Positions 37,901 through 46,400 of a stretch of DNA of 64,000 nt are shown piece by piece. The DNA comes from Amblyornis subalaris (Eukaryota; Chordata; Aves; Passeriformes; Ptilonorhynchidae), in assembly GCA_018881555.1 (NCBI GenBank), contig JACAXG010000024.1:8077559-8141558 (forward strand), read 5' to 3'. Within the stretch, counting starts at the first letter, position 1. The number at the start of each line of letters is the position of its first letter. The notes beneath the pieces are model-generated. The model saw only the letters and a program-made list of their open reading frames with translations, was not told the DNA's origin and did not search any database. The position numbers and the translations under genes are program-made.

Positions 37901-40424
37901 ACTGCGTGGCTCCGGGCAAGCGCTTTATGCCAATGGACAGTTTGTCAGGAGGGGAAAAAACTGTGGCAGCCCTGGCTCTTGTGTTTGCCATACACAGGTA
38001 AAAGAACTATTCTGGCATTATCCATGGGAAAAAAAGAAGTAGTATGGTATTCTCCAGGTATCTGGCCAAGTAGGTGACAGAAAGAGACAGTGTTATGCCT
38101 ACACAGATTAAAAAAACTCTGCCAAGGGAGTATGCAAGCATTGCTGAAGTCCTTATTCACTATCTGTCATGACTTTATATATTAAATGTAGAATTTTTTG
38201 TTAATTAAATTATTAACTGTTAATTTATTGTTTATTATTGAATATTATGTGTTTAAAGATACCTAATTATTTCATTAAAATAAATATAAGGATAATATTG
38301 AAAAATAATACCAACATTTTATTATGGAGTAAGTAAGTAATTAAATGTTAACATTTTAGAATCTCAATGCAAAATACTGTCTTGTCTGCTGCAGCTTTCG
38401 GCCAGCTCCTTTTTTCATTTTGGATGAGATAGATGCTGCACTGGACAACACAAACATTGATAAAGTAAGTTTCTCTTCTATCAANAGTATCTGATACCTT
38501 TTGTAGAAGGATGGCTGCTTCCATTGCAGGGTGTTGGGATACAGAGATTGATTAGCNGAAATTAGATTGGATTTAGGGCTGAAATAATGGTTGTATGAGA
38601 GATGAGACATGGGAAGAGTTTAAATTCCTCAACCCAAGTGTGTTTGATTGATCCCTAAACTGAAGGTGAGAGGAGGTGGTGAGGAGTGTGAAGGTGTACA
38701 GATGTGCTGTGTAACCACATGTGGTACAGCCTGACCCGGAGGGCACTTGGGAATTGCTGGTTGGGTTGTGCTGCTCGGAATACCTGAGGCCTTGGAGTTT
38801 CCTTAGCTCCAAGAAGTAGCAAGGAGGGTGTCTGCATGTGGAAACCAAGCCATTCTGTCACTGGAGTGTTTACTATAACTGGCCTAGTAACTAATTTTGC
38901 CTTAACAAAAATTAAGCCATCATTCCCATCGTTTAAGTCACCTGACTTTTCTTGATTAAAACACCTTCCTGTCCTCTCAATTTCTCCTTCCCTTTTTGCT
39001 AATAACTGTTCAGTATAACAAGAACTGAGGCTGGAGCACAAACAGCAGAGACTGTAGCTGTGCATGGCAGGCCCTGTGAGAGGGAGGCTCAGAACAGGGC
39101 GATTTTAGGGAGGAATCCTAAAGCTCTCCATATATGCCTGGATTTTCTTCCGGGGAAGCATTTTTTTCACATAAAATAAGAGCAAGCTGTATTTCTACTG
39201 GCATTACTGCTAATGTCAGTCTAGGTAGAGCCTAACAAACAAAAGCAGTTGTATAAACACCAAACATTTTGGTTTTTCCCCTGATGGTGTTAACTGTGAT
39301 GTACCAAGTACCCCAGAGTTTGCATGGAGGGTACCTCTGGGANACACAGCTGGGGAAGCTCTACCACTTGTGCCTGCTAGATAGAATTCCTTTGTGGAGA
39401 TTACTGACTCCCTGTGAGAGGTTCCTGAACCTGAATTCCCTAAATATTTCTTGGGATGTAAGTCCACGAGGAATACCCAGGCCCTGAGGTTGTTTTAACT
39501 TGGTGCAGTGTGTTTCAGCAACATCAGAGAGAATGTGGTGGGACCATAATGAAAATCCCTAAGGAAGCTTTAGGGTTTGGCTCTCAGTGATGTAATTAAA
39601 AACAAGATTGCACATCAAACAGCACAGGTTTTTTAACTTATTCAGGAATTTTCACCTTCCCTTCTACTTATATTAAGCAAAATTATTTTTCCTTGGCACT
39701 GATGTCTTTCTTTAACTTTATTCATTGGAGCGAATTATTATTTTCTTAAATGTTTTCAAAAAGCAGCACTTCTGAGGGGTTGTCTTAAAACCATGCAAAG
39801 TATCTATCTGGCTTTTAAAACTGGTTTATTTCTCATTTTATCCATTTTATTTCATGATGGAATTCTGCAGCTTGCACAGTTGAATTCTTTCCTCACCATT
39901 CCCTAATCACAGCATTGTTTCAGGCTGCCAGAACTAACTTACTGAAATACTTGGTTTCTTTCCAAAGGTCTCAAGTTTCATTAGAGAACAGGCACACGAA
40001 CAGTTCCAAATGATAGTTATTTCCCTAAAGGAAGAGTTTTATTGCAAGGCAGATGCATTGATTGGAGTGTGTCCTGAGGTAACAATTAATTATGGTTAAA
40101 CAATGCACGTGGGGTTGGTGAAGTGCTGATTCACACCTGAAGTGTTGCTCCAGTGAATCATGCACACAGTTGGTGGCTGAGTGTGCCCTGCTGTGCAGGT
40201 ACTGGCTCCAGGGAATGTCTTTTGGGGAAGCTCATTATTGTATTTCATAGTTACGAAATGCTTATTTCATGTAACAGAACTGTGTTACATGGTGTGATCC
40301 TCCCTCTTCTCAGCACGATGATATTATGTTCAGCCAAGTCCTGACCCTGGATCTTACCGAGTACCCAGAAGGGGAAGAGCAGGACACAACAGAGAAGCCC
40401 AGCCGTGGTTCTGTCTTGGAATAG
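10817..40424 (+). CDS. SMC1B: SMC1B, meiosis-specific cohesin SMC subunit (complete, 25 coding exons)
   Basis: SMC1B is the germline SMC1 of cohesin; with SMC3 and a meiotic kleisin it holds sister chromatids and organises chromosome axes. Exons: 10817-10925, 12787-12975, 13507-13619, 14353-14556, 14928-15166, 15657-15915, 16917-17057, 18831-18913, 19416-19623, 22211-22396, 24898-25077, 26082-26228, 26831-26968, 27451-27567, 29876-29982, 30723-30864, 31610-31755, 32876-33029, 34410-34508, 35382-35538, 36280-36434, 37846-37997, 38395-38464, 39968-40078, 40314-40424. They total 3717 nt, or 1238 residues plus stop, against about 1235 in mammals. Walker A GPNGSGKSN is at 32-40, the Q-loop Gln near 137, coiled coil at about 150-510, hinge at about 515-680, return coil to about 1080, signature LSGGEK at 1124-1129, Walker B FFILDEID at 1148-1155. 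All phases match. Two codons hold an unresolvable N (exons 6 and 7). Synteny with RIBC2 and FAM118A separates it from SMC1A. Confidence 0.98.
12390..12600 (-). mobile_element. CR1 LINE 3' fragment in SMC1B intron 1
   Basis: Contains the diagnostic CR1 text in reverse orientation (CCATGGGCAGGGACACCTTC, GACCAGGTTGCTCCAAGCC, GGGATGGGGCAGCCACAG), so its sense strand is minus, antisense to SMC1B. Confidence 0.92.
12585..12653. repeat. Short local duplications at the CR1 edge
   Basis: TTCTTCCTAAAAGAA occurs at 12585-12599 and again at 12639-12653. Between them GAAATATTTTTTTA occurs twice, 18 bp apart (12607 and 12625). This looks like slippage after insertion. Confidence 0.8.
12787..12975 (+). CDS. 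SMC1B: SMC1B coding exon 2
   Basis: Completes Walker A (GKSN, then IMDAVSFVM) after a long T-rich tract ending TTTAAG. The in-frame donor is GTTGGT at 12976. A closer-to-consensus GTAGTA four bases on would give an in-frame stop in exon 3. Confidence 0.95.
13507..13619 (+). CDS. SMC1B: SMC1B coding exon 3
   Basis: Encodes [20 protein letters not shown] and ends CLIFQ. The final Gln is the Q-loop residue that meets the nucleotide in SMC ATPase heads. Phase 1 in, 0 out. Confidence 0.96.
14353..14556 (+). CDS. SMC1B: SMC1B coding exon 4
   Basis: 68 codons. Begins [20 protein letters not shown], the end of the N-terminal head, then passes into Lys/Glu-rich coiled coil. Confidence 0.96.
14928..15166 (+). 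CDS. SMC1B: SMC1B coding exon 5
   Basis: Coiled-coil exon beginning [20 protein letters not shown] after GGTAG. A second AG four bases further on would break frame. Phase 2 out, completed by the first base of exon 6. Confidence 0.94.
15560..15655 (+). repeat. T/G-rich low-complexity tract before SMC1B exon 6
   Basis: An almost A- and C-free run of T and G directly abuts the exon 6 acceptor. It replaces the usual pyrimidine tract, only the last six T before AG being ordinary. Confidence 0.85.
15657..15915 (+). CDS. SMC1B: SMC1B coding exon 6
   Basis: Coiled coil with [11 protein letters not shown] and [13 protein letters not shown]. Preceded by an unusual T/G-rich stretch in place of an ordinary polypyrimidine tract. 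One codon (ANA near 15685) is ambiguous. Confidence 0.96.
16917..17057 (+). CDS. SMC1B: SMC1B coding exon 7
   Basis: 47 codons of coiled coil ([20 protein letters not shown]). The third codon (CNT) is ambiguous. Donor GTATTT. Confidence 0.95.
18831..18913 (+). CDS. SMC1B: SMC1B coding exon 8
   Basis: 83 nt, [20 protein letters not shown] then EEYAKIC. Phase 2 out into the Thr codon that opens exon 9. Confidence 0.95.
19416..19623 (+). CDS. SMC1B: SMC1B coding exon 9
   Basis: Ends the first coiled-coil arm with [18 protein letters not shown] and LKRLYPDSV, leading into the hinge. Donor GTAATG. Confidence 0.96.
22211..22396 (+). CDS. SMC1B: SMC1B coding exon 10 (hinge)
   Basis: Hinge half with [20 protein letters not shown] and [13 protein letters not shown]. 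This block is very highly conserved across SMC1B. Donor GTAAGT. Confidence 0.97.
22480..24418 (-). mobile_element. CR1 LINE internal fragment (about 1.9 kb) in SMC1B intron 10
   Basis: Reverse-oriented CR1 ORF2 and flanking text, heavily decayed (for example CTAATGAAGATGTTAAACAG and CATGCATTCCAGCTGTTCTT, both standard in bird CR1). It is antisense to SMC1B and abuts a second CR1 tail at 24419. No intact ORF remains. Confidence 0.87.
24419..24598 (-). mobile_element. CR1 3' tail, second copy in SMC1B intron 10
   Basis: Starts with GGAATCACAGAATCAC, the reverse complement of the CR1 3' repeats, then CACTTCCAGGGATGGGGCAG. Because the 3' end restarts here, this is a separate insertion from the CR1 to its left. 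Confidence 0.9.
24898..25077 (+). CDS. SMC1B: SMC1B coding exon 11 (hinge)
   Basis: 60 codons, [20 protein letters not shown] and [18 protein letters not shown], continuing the hinge fold. The long intron before it is mostly CR1-derived. Confidence 0.97.
26082..26228 (+). CDS. SMC1B: SMC1B coding exon 12 (hinge end)
   Basis: [20 protein letters not shown] is the glycine-rich hinge interface found in all SMC1 proteins. The exon then enters the return coiled coil. Confidence 0.97.
26831..26968 (+). CDS. SMC1B: SMC1B coding exon 13
   Basis: 46 codons of coiled coil including [20 protein letters not shown]. Phase 0 on both sides. Confidence 0.96.
27451..27567 (+). CDS. SMC1B: SMC1B coding exon 14
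   Basis: 39 codons of coiled coil ([20 protein letters not shown]). Phase 0 on both sides. Confidence 0.95.
28150..28315 (+). repeat. T/G-rich low-complexity block in SMC1B intron 14
   Basis: Runs such as GTTTGTTTG, TTTTTTTGTGG and TTGTTGGG dominate about 165 bp, with very little A or C. T/G-rich on the SMC1B sense strand. Confidence 0.85.
29876..29982 (+). CDS. SMC1B: SMC1B coding exon 15
   Basis: Encodes [20 protein letters not shown], a conserved SMC1 block interrupting the coiled coil. Phase 2 out. Confidence 0.96.
30723..30864 (+). CDS. SMC1B: SMC1B coding exon 16
   Basis: [20 protein letters not shown] followed by coiled coil. The acceptor CTTTGACTAG is weak but the phase fits. Confidence 0.95.
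31610..31755 (+). CDS. SMC1B: SMC1B coding exon 17
   Basis: Coiled coil [20 protein letters not shown]. Donor GTAATT, phase 2 out. Confidence 0.95.
32876..33029 (+). CDS. SMC1B: SMC1B coding exon 18
   Basis: [20 protein letters not shown] then [20 protein letters not shown] and LDDISEVE, a recognisable SMC1B segment. Phase 0 out. Confidence 0.96.
34410..34508 (+). CDS. SMC1B: SMC1B coding exon 19
   Basis: 33 codons, a less conserved linker ending [13 protein letters not shown]. The IDYSSL-type match to the family fixes the frame. Confidence 0.93.
35382..35538 (+). CDS. SMC1B: SMC1B coding exon 20
   Basis: Ends the return coil, with [20 protein letters not shown]. Phase 1 out at GTAACA. Confidence 0.96.
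36280..36434 (+). CDS. SMC1B: SMC1B coding exon 21
   Basis: [40 protein letters not shown] and [11 protein letters not shown] lead into the C-terminal ATPase lobe. Confidence 0.97.
37846..37997 (+). CDS. SMC1B: SMC1B coding exon 22 (signature motif)
   Basis: Carries [20 protein letters not shown] and the ABC signature LSGGEK (residues 1124-1129). Phase 2 out. Confidence 0.98.
38395..38464 (+). CDS. SMC1B: SMC1B coding exon 23 (Walker B)
   Basis: 70 nt encoding [20 protein letters not shown]: Walker B Asp/Glu plus D-loop. Donor GTAAGT. Confidence 0.98.
39968..40078 (+). CDS. SMC1B: SMC1B coding exon 24
   Basis: [20 protein letters not shown] then [14 protein letters not shown], the switch/H-loop part of the head. 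Phase 0 on both sides. Confidence 0.97.
40314..40424 (+). CDS. SMC1B: SMC1B coding exon 25 and stop
   Basis: [20 protein letters not shown] then an acidic and polar tail ending SVLE and TAG at 40422-40424. The variable tail length is usual for SMC1B. Confidence 0.96.
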   Translation, partial: HDDIMFSQVLTLDLTEYPEGEEQDTTEKPSRGSVLE

Positions 40425-41506
40425 CGCATGGATGTTGTCAGGGCCAGGTAACAGCAGGAACTGGGTTCACAGCTGACTGTTACAAATCTGAGTTTCAGTG
40501 TGGCTATTAGAGGTTGACAGGGAAATGTTCACTTTTCAAATGAAGCAGTTTTGCAAAATACTAATAGAAGCAACTGTTACTCCTTGATGCAGTTTTGTTA
40601 CAGAGTGAGAGCCTGAGGCTGTTTCTGAGGTATGCACACTAGTACCCAAAGCTTTCTCTCCAAATGTTTTGGGGTGTTCTGGCTGTAAGATGAAGGGCTG
40701 CAGGTTTGTGTCCATAAGCACAGTATCCCAAAGAGCAAGCCTCTTGCTTTGCTTATGTCCTGTGTGCTCAGCCATAGTGCCAGCATGCTGTTCAGGTGCT
40801 CACTTGCTCCAGTCAGNACTTTTTTGTGTTGTAGCTGCATCTGTTTGCCTTCAGATAGGATTANTTCCTCTTTCTCAAGACAGTAAGGTACTGGAATGTG
40901 CTCATTATCTTGGGTGACTTCTGTGACACCCAGAAAGGATTCAGTCTCCCACTGCAGCCTTATGCAAGTATTAGTTAACTGCACAAAGACTTGTGATGCA
41001 TCTCTAGAGCTGTGATGTAACCTTGAAAAATTTCACCTCTGAGGTATTTCACCTCACACAGAAGTGCAAAGAGTCAGATGCTAGAGAGGCACCAGCCTTA
41101 CAAAAATGTATTGGTTTGTTATTGTGCTGCTGTCCCACTAAACTCAAGTTTATTTTGCTGGCCATGCTTCATCTAAGCAGCAAAATTAATGAAGTTGGGT
41201 ACAGAACACTGAGAGAGCTGTAATCCCTTCATTTGGCTTATGTTCCATCTCTCTGCGTGCTTAAGAGCTTCCCTTGGTTTGTGGTTGTTCATAGTAATTA
41301 CATCTCATGTTCACAGAGCAGGTTCTTTTTGTCCCCTGGGTTGCCTACACACACCTGCCTTGTCATGTGCTGTGAACCCTGGGCTTGTGCTGGGCCTGTA
41401 GGGATCCTGCCTCGGGGAGGAAGGATGGCTGAGCAGGAGGTGTAACGTTTGTTTCAGGGTAATACAGATGTTCATCAAATCCTTGTGTTACTGCTACACT
41501 GCATTT

Positions 41507-41522
41507 AATAAAACAATTTATT
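41507..41522. terminator. Back-to-back polyadenylation signals between SMC1B and FAM118A
   Basis: AATAAA at 41507-41512 (plus) would serve SMC1B with a 3' UTR of about 1.1 kb. TTTATT at 41517-41522 is AATAAA on the minus strand. No nearer plus-strand AATAAA was noticed after the SMC1B stop. Use is inferred. Confidence 0.45.
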
Positions 41523-43244
41523 CTGAGGCATGAGTCAGCATCTGTGCATTAATTCAGGATCCAGTAGCAGACATGTTTGTTAGGAGATAAAATAACCCCT
41601 GACTCCTCTGCTTTTGAAGATTCAATAGATGGCCCTCAAGAAGGGAGGCTGCTGGACAAGCTGCATTTCAGCAGTACCTACAAGGGAAGAATCACCAGTG
41701 CTGGGTGTAAGCTGATCGGTACCAAAAGGAGGGATGGAATTTCCTATTGTGGATCTGACTTCAAGCACATGCTAAGGAGTTGCATGACTTCAAGATTTAA
41801 ATAATTGTAATCAGGGTCATAAATAGCTCAGCACATCTGATGGATTTTGCTGCAGCTTGAAGCAACAGCTAGAGTCTTCTGAGCCAATCCATCAGGATCC
41901 ACAAGAGCCTCATTTGTCACTTTCCAAAGCAGCCAAGTCATGCTGACTGGAAAAGCATATGTTGGAGGGCAGAGTTTCACAGATAATGCTCTATGTGATG
42001 CTGAAAGACAATTTTCAGAAGTGATCTTTGTGTAAATAGACTCTCTTGGAGAGACAGGGTGGGAGTGGGCTGCCTGAAGGTCTGCAGGAGCACAGCAGCA
42101 TCCTAAGAGTGCACCTCACTGAAGCTTTTTGTCCCTGGGAACCACAGGAGTTGGTTTTGTGTAAAACAAAAGGGAGTAAAGACCTGCCAAACCACAGTTC
42201 AAAGAAAAAGGTCACCTGCCAGACCCAACCTTGCCCTCCCTGTAAAACCTCAAAACAATGTGACCTGCTCTCAGAAGCCATAACAGAGAAATCCTCAGGA
42301 AACAGTGGCAGGAAACCTGACAGGAGCAATCCTTCAGCCCTGCCAGGTACACCTGTGCTGGCATCAGCACAAAGAACAACCCTGGACGTGCTATCCTGCA
42401 GACAGTGAGGTGAGAGGCAGCTGCCTAGAAAGCTACACATGATTACCAGTGCTGGCAGCTGGAGTGGGAACTGTCTTGGTGCCAAGATGATGCAGGTGGG
42501 GGAAGTGTCATGTACTGCAGGGCCTCACTTTAACCCTTAGAGAATTTCAGCCAAAGGCACACTTACACACTAGGAATTGTCTGCAGATGGATCCTTTGAT
42601 ATTGACTGCGTTTCATTCCACTACAGTGGAAGGACTCTGTTACCTTCTGTCCAAGGCAACAGGCAGCACTGTCTGTCACGTAACATTTAAAACATTTCCA
42701 CAGGAACCCACTACAGAGAGGTCAGGGAGCCCCTGCCCTGCAGTCTGTCCCTGCAGATGCAACACTGTTCCAGCTTTCCCTCCCCAGGTGATCTTCTGCC
42801 TTACCAAAGCAAAACAAACCTTCATGCCAGAAGTGAAAAGCAGGTGGGTCATTGTGCTGTGGGTTCCATAAATNTGGATCAGCACTATTCTTCAGGACTT
42901 AGGGAGCGGAGGCTGAAGCCTGCAAGACCCCTGAAGAATGCAGCCTCCAGCAACCCAGCTGCAGTTCAGCTGATGGGATAAGAACTGCAACTCCTTTGTT
43001 TCAAAGGCAGGTGTGCCAACAGGCACTTCTGACAGATTCAAACATTGTGTGGCTTCACCTGGGGAAGAGTTTCATCCAGCTGGCTCCACGTAGAGGCAGA
43101 GAGAAGTTGCATCTGCTTCTCTTTGACCCTGCAGGTACTGCCTGAGTGGTCTGGCAGTACCAGGGGAATGACTCGTGTGACTCTCAAGCTTTACACACAT
43201 CAGACATTTACACCTTTAGAAAAGAAAATGCTAATACCTACAAT

Positions 43245-43250
43245 TTTATT
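43245..43250 (-). terminator. Likely FAM118A polyadenylation signal
   Basis: AATAAA on the minus strand about 104 nt beyond the FAM118A stop, the first canonical signal downstream. Confidence 0.5.
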
Positions 43251-43353
43251 CTACTTAAAACCATGGAAATACCAGGTCAAAACTTGCCATGCAGCAGCTG
43301 TAAAACACCTGGTAAAAGGCTTCTGCAATGGTCTTTGGGTGTTTGGGGTTTTT

Positions 43354-43457
43354 TCATTCAAAAATGGGTATATCATTATCGGACTGCTTGATCTTCTTAT
43401 GAGAATTGGTGCCACTTTCTCCCAACTTTCTTTTAGCACAGTCCACACATGACGTTC
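43354..43457 (-). CDS. FAM118A: FAM118A coding exon 6 and stop
   Basis: 104 nt after CACCCCAG, encoding TSCVDCAKRKLGESGTNSHK then KIKQSDNDIPIFE and TGA at 43356-43354. The DCAKRKL block matches the family C-terminus. If the upstream frame is read literally, a stop follows after a few codons. Confidence 0.92.
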
Positions 43458-46400
43458 CTGGGGTGGGAGAGGGAAAAAAGAACAAGTTAATATTGCTACA
43501 TCTATCTGCTCGGTGGACTTTTTATTACAAACATCAGCTATCAAGATAAACACAATCCTGGTCCCCTGAGGTTCTTGCATTTGGATTCTGAATTATATGT
43601 TAACCTTGCTACAAGTCTGGGCTCCAGCTCTCCCCTAACACTGATCTCTAGTACTGGCATAAACAACAGGGAGTAGCTCAGGATCCAGCTGCCTTTTGCC
43701 AAAGATAATTTAATGCCTGTGGAGCTCACACATGCATATGGATCCCTTATTCAGAGGCCCCAGCTTGAGCAGGAGGGTTGAAATAGATGACTCCAGTAGT
43801 CCCAATCTGCACCATTCATGAAGTCTGTGACAAAAATTCTTGGTGTGAGCTGCTGTTGACAGTACATAAACAGCATAACCGGAGAGTAACANGACTGGAA
43901 ATTCCTTCAAAACCAGGATCTTTACTTAAAACTCCAGATAGATTTTGTGGGGTATTACACACAATAAGTCTCTTGGATTTTTTTACTTGGTCTGTATGCC
44001 AAATTACAGGTAAACAGGTGCTAAAATTACCTGTAAGGATGGTGCTAACAAATTAGTAAAGGAGCTTTATGTTAAGAGGGACTGGAATAAATTATGCTCA
44101 AGTTTTTGGTTTCTCTTCTGCCTGATTGTACTTTACAGAAAATGGGATTTATGAACTCAGAGGTAAGACAGGTAAGTTTAAAACCCCATTGGAAATACAA
44201 ACCTAATCTGACTTTACATCTGCCCCCAAGTGCCTTGGACCTTGTGTGCTTTTTGATTGGGAAAGAGCAGGGGTTTCACCTCCTGCACTGCCACAGGCCC
44301 TTACACGCTGTACCAAATGATATTTCTATACAATTCTGATGTTGGCTGCAGCAGCACAGATCTCTCAGGAGTGGAATCTCTTGAAGTTGTTTCAAAGGGA
44401 AGTTTTGCTATTTTTTCCCATCAGTCGGAATGTATTATTGCTTGGCTTATTCACTGGAATAACACAAAGCCACCTGAACAGCTTAGCTGAAATTTCACCT
44501 TCAGTACCACACACTTGAGATTCACTCTTCCCAACCTCCTTAAGGAAGGCTTTTGGAACAGAAANCTGTGTTTGGAAATCTAAGCCAAAAATCTCATGGA
44601 TGTTAGTATTAGCTCAGCATATTCTGGTGAACATTAGTAACTTTTTATATACATTTTCTGGAGCTTTTACATGGTATCATTTGTCATTTGATTGACAGCA
44701 GTAAGCCAGCAGTTACCTGCTGATAGGCAGAAAGAAAATGAGAGTAAAAAGAAAGCATTCAGCAAACTTTCAGAGGCAAATCAGAGCTCTGCACAGGAAC
44801 CATCTCATTACTTTGGAAATGAGAGATGTATTTTTCTCATGTTGGTAGGATTATGGAACTTTCTGTGAAAATAAAAACATTACTTGCCCAACAGTGTTGT
44901 GCTGTCCACCCGATCAGCATCTAGAGAAGTGTAAGAGACATCAGCAACACACATTAGCATCCAAGAAGTTTTTATACTTTATGCACCATCCCAAAATAGC
45001 AAGGTTATATTTAGAATCCCAGAAGGGTTTAGGTTGGAAGGGACCTTAAAGCTCATCCAGTTCCACCCCCTGCGATGGGCAGGGACACCTTTCACTAGAC
45101 CAGGTTGCTCCAAGTCCTGCCAACCTGGCGTTGAACACTTCCAGGGATGGGGCATCCAGAAATACAGTGGGCAACCTGTGCCAGGGCCTCACCACCCTGA
45201 CCATAAAAAAAAGGCTTCTTTATATCTAACCTAAATCTATGCCCTTTCAGTTTGAAGCCATTCCCCCTTGTCCTATGCCTACATGCCCTTGTCCAAAGTC
45301 CCTCTCCCACTCTTTGGGAGCCCCTTTAGGCAATGGAAGGCTGCTGTAAGATCTCCCTGGAGCCTTCTTTTCTCCAGGGTGAACACCCCCAGCTCTCTCA
45401 GCCTGTTTCCAAATCAGAGGTGTTCCAGACCCCTGATCATCTTTGTTGCCCACCTCTGGACCCACTTTCAGCAGCTCCATGTCCTTCCTGTGCAGGACCC
45501 CAGGGCTGGAGGCAGCTCTGCAGGTGGGGTCGCAGCAGCGGGGCAGAATCTCCCCCACCCCTGCTGCCCTTACTGGGGGCTCAGCCCAGCACAGGGGGGT
45601 TCTGGGTCCCAGTGCACACGGCTGGGGCAGGGCCAGCTCTCACCAAGCAGCACCCCCAAGTCCTTCTCCTATGGCTGCTCCATCTGCTCATATCCCCAGC
45701 CTGGATCTGTGCTTGGCATTGCTCTGACCCAGCTGCAGGACCTTGTCCTTGTCCTTGCTGAACTTGGGGATTGCACAGCCCTACCTCTCCAGCCTGTCCA
45801 GGCCTCAGTGATGTGACCCCTTCCCTCGAACCACAGCCCTCAGCTTGCTGTCATCTCCTGAAGACACACTCTAGGTCACTGTCCATGTCCCCGTCAAAGG
45901 CATTACATAGTCCTGGTCCCAACACAGACTCCTGGAGGACACAGCTCGTCATCAGTCTCCATCCATGTACCAAACCAGTGACCATAGCTCTGAGTGTGAC
46001 CACCCGGCCCATTTTTTATCCACATTCCCCAAGTCTTTCTTTTTTCCCTTTTTAAAAATGGGGGTTATGTTTCCCCTTTTCCAGTAAGTGGGAACTTCCC
46101 CAGTCAACACAATTTTTCAAATATGGCTTAGCAACTTCATCTGCAGATTGAGAATTCTGCCAGGACACAACTGTAGCCCAGGCTACTTCCAACCCTGACC
46201 TCAGGTCCAGCTGAGCCTCTCCTCTGCTCAGGCTCTCCATCACCTCTCCTAGGAAGTGGTCCTCAAGGCATTCNAGGATTCCTGGACTGCTTGTAGTTTG
46301 CTGTGTTCCTTTTCCAGTGAGTGTCCGGGGGGCTGTAGTCCCCAATCTGCATCAGAGCCTGCATTTCTCATTTCTTTCATATAACCTTTTTAACAAACTC

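Larger units (their letters stand above)
10926..40313 (+). other. SMC1B introns 1-24
   Basis: Twenty-four GT-AG introns from 235 bp (24) to 2587 bp (9). Contents seen: intron 1 has a CR1 tail at 12390-12600 and a small local duplication after it; intron 5 has a T/G-rich tract at 15560-15655; intron 9 (19624-22210) has nothing recognised; intron 10 is largely CR1; intron 14 (27568-29875) has a T/G-rich block at 28150-28315 and a GGGATG-rich patch near 28495-28545; intron 22 has an AT-rich patch near 38170-38340. The others look like unique AT-rich sequence with nothing notable. Confidence 0.8.
40425..43353. other. Convergent region between SMC1B and FAM118A stops
   Basis: About 2.9 kb holding the 3' UTR of SMC1B on the left and of FAM118A on the right. 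No further gene, RNA or recognised repeat was seen. Open frames here, such as one of about 156 codons near 42015-42485, have no recognisable homology. Confidence 0.65.

Noticed and set aside
10817..40424. Possibility that the SMC gene is SMC1A
   Set aside because: Neighbouring RIBC2 and FAM118A, the exon plan and the divergent coiled-coil text all fit SMC1B.
42015..42485. 156-codon minus-strand open frame between SMC1B and FAM118A
   Set aside because: No recognisable family, no splice context, and an overlapping opposite-strand frame of similar length; probably chance or UTR.
45268..45816. 182-codon plus-strand open frame
   Set aside because: It lies wholly inside the CR1 fragment and on its antisense strand.
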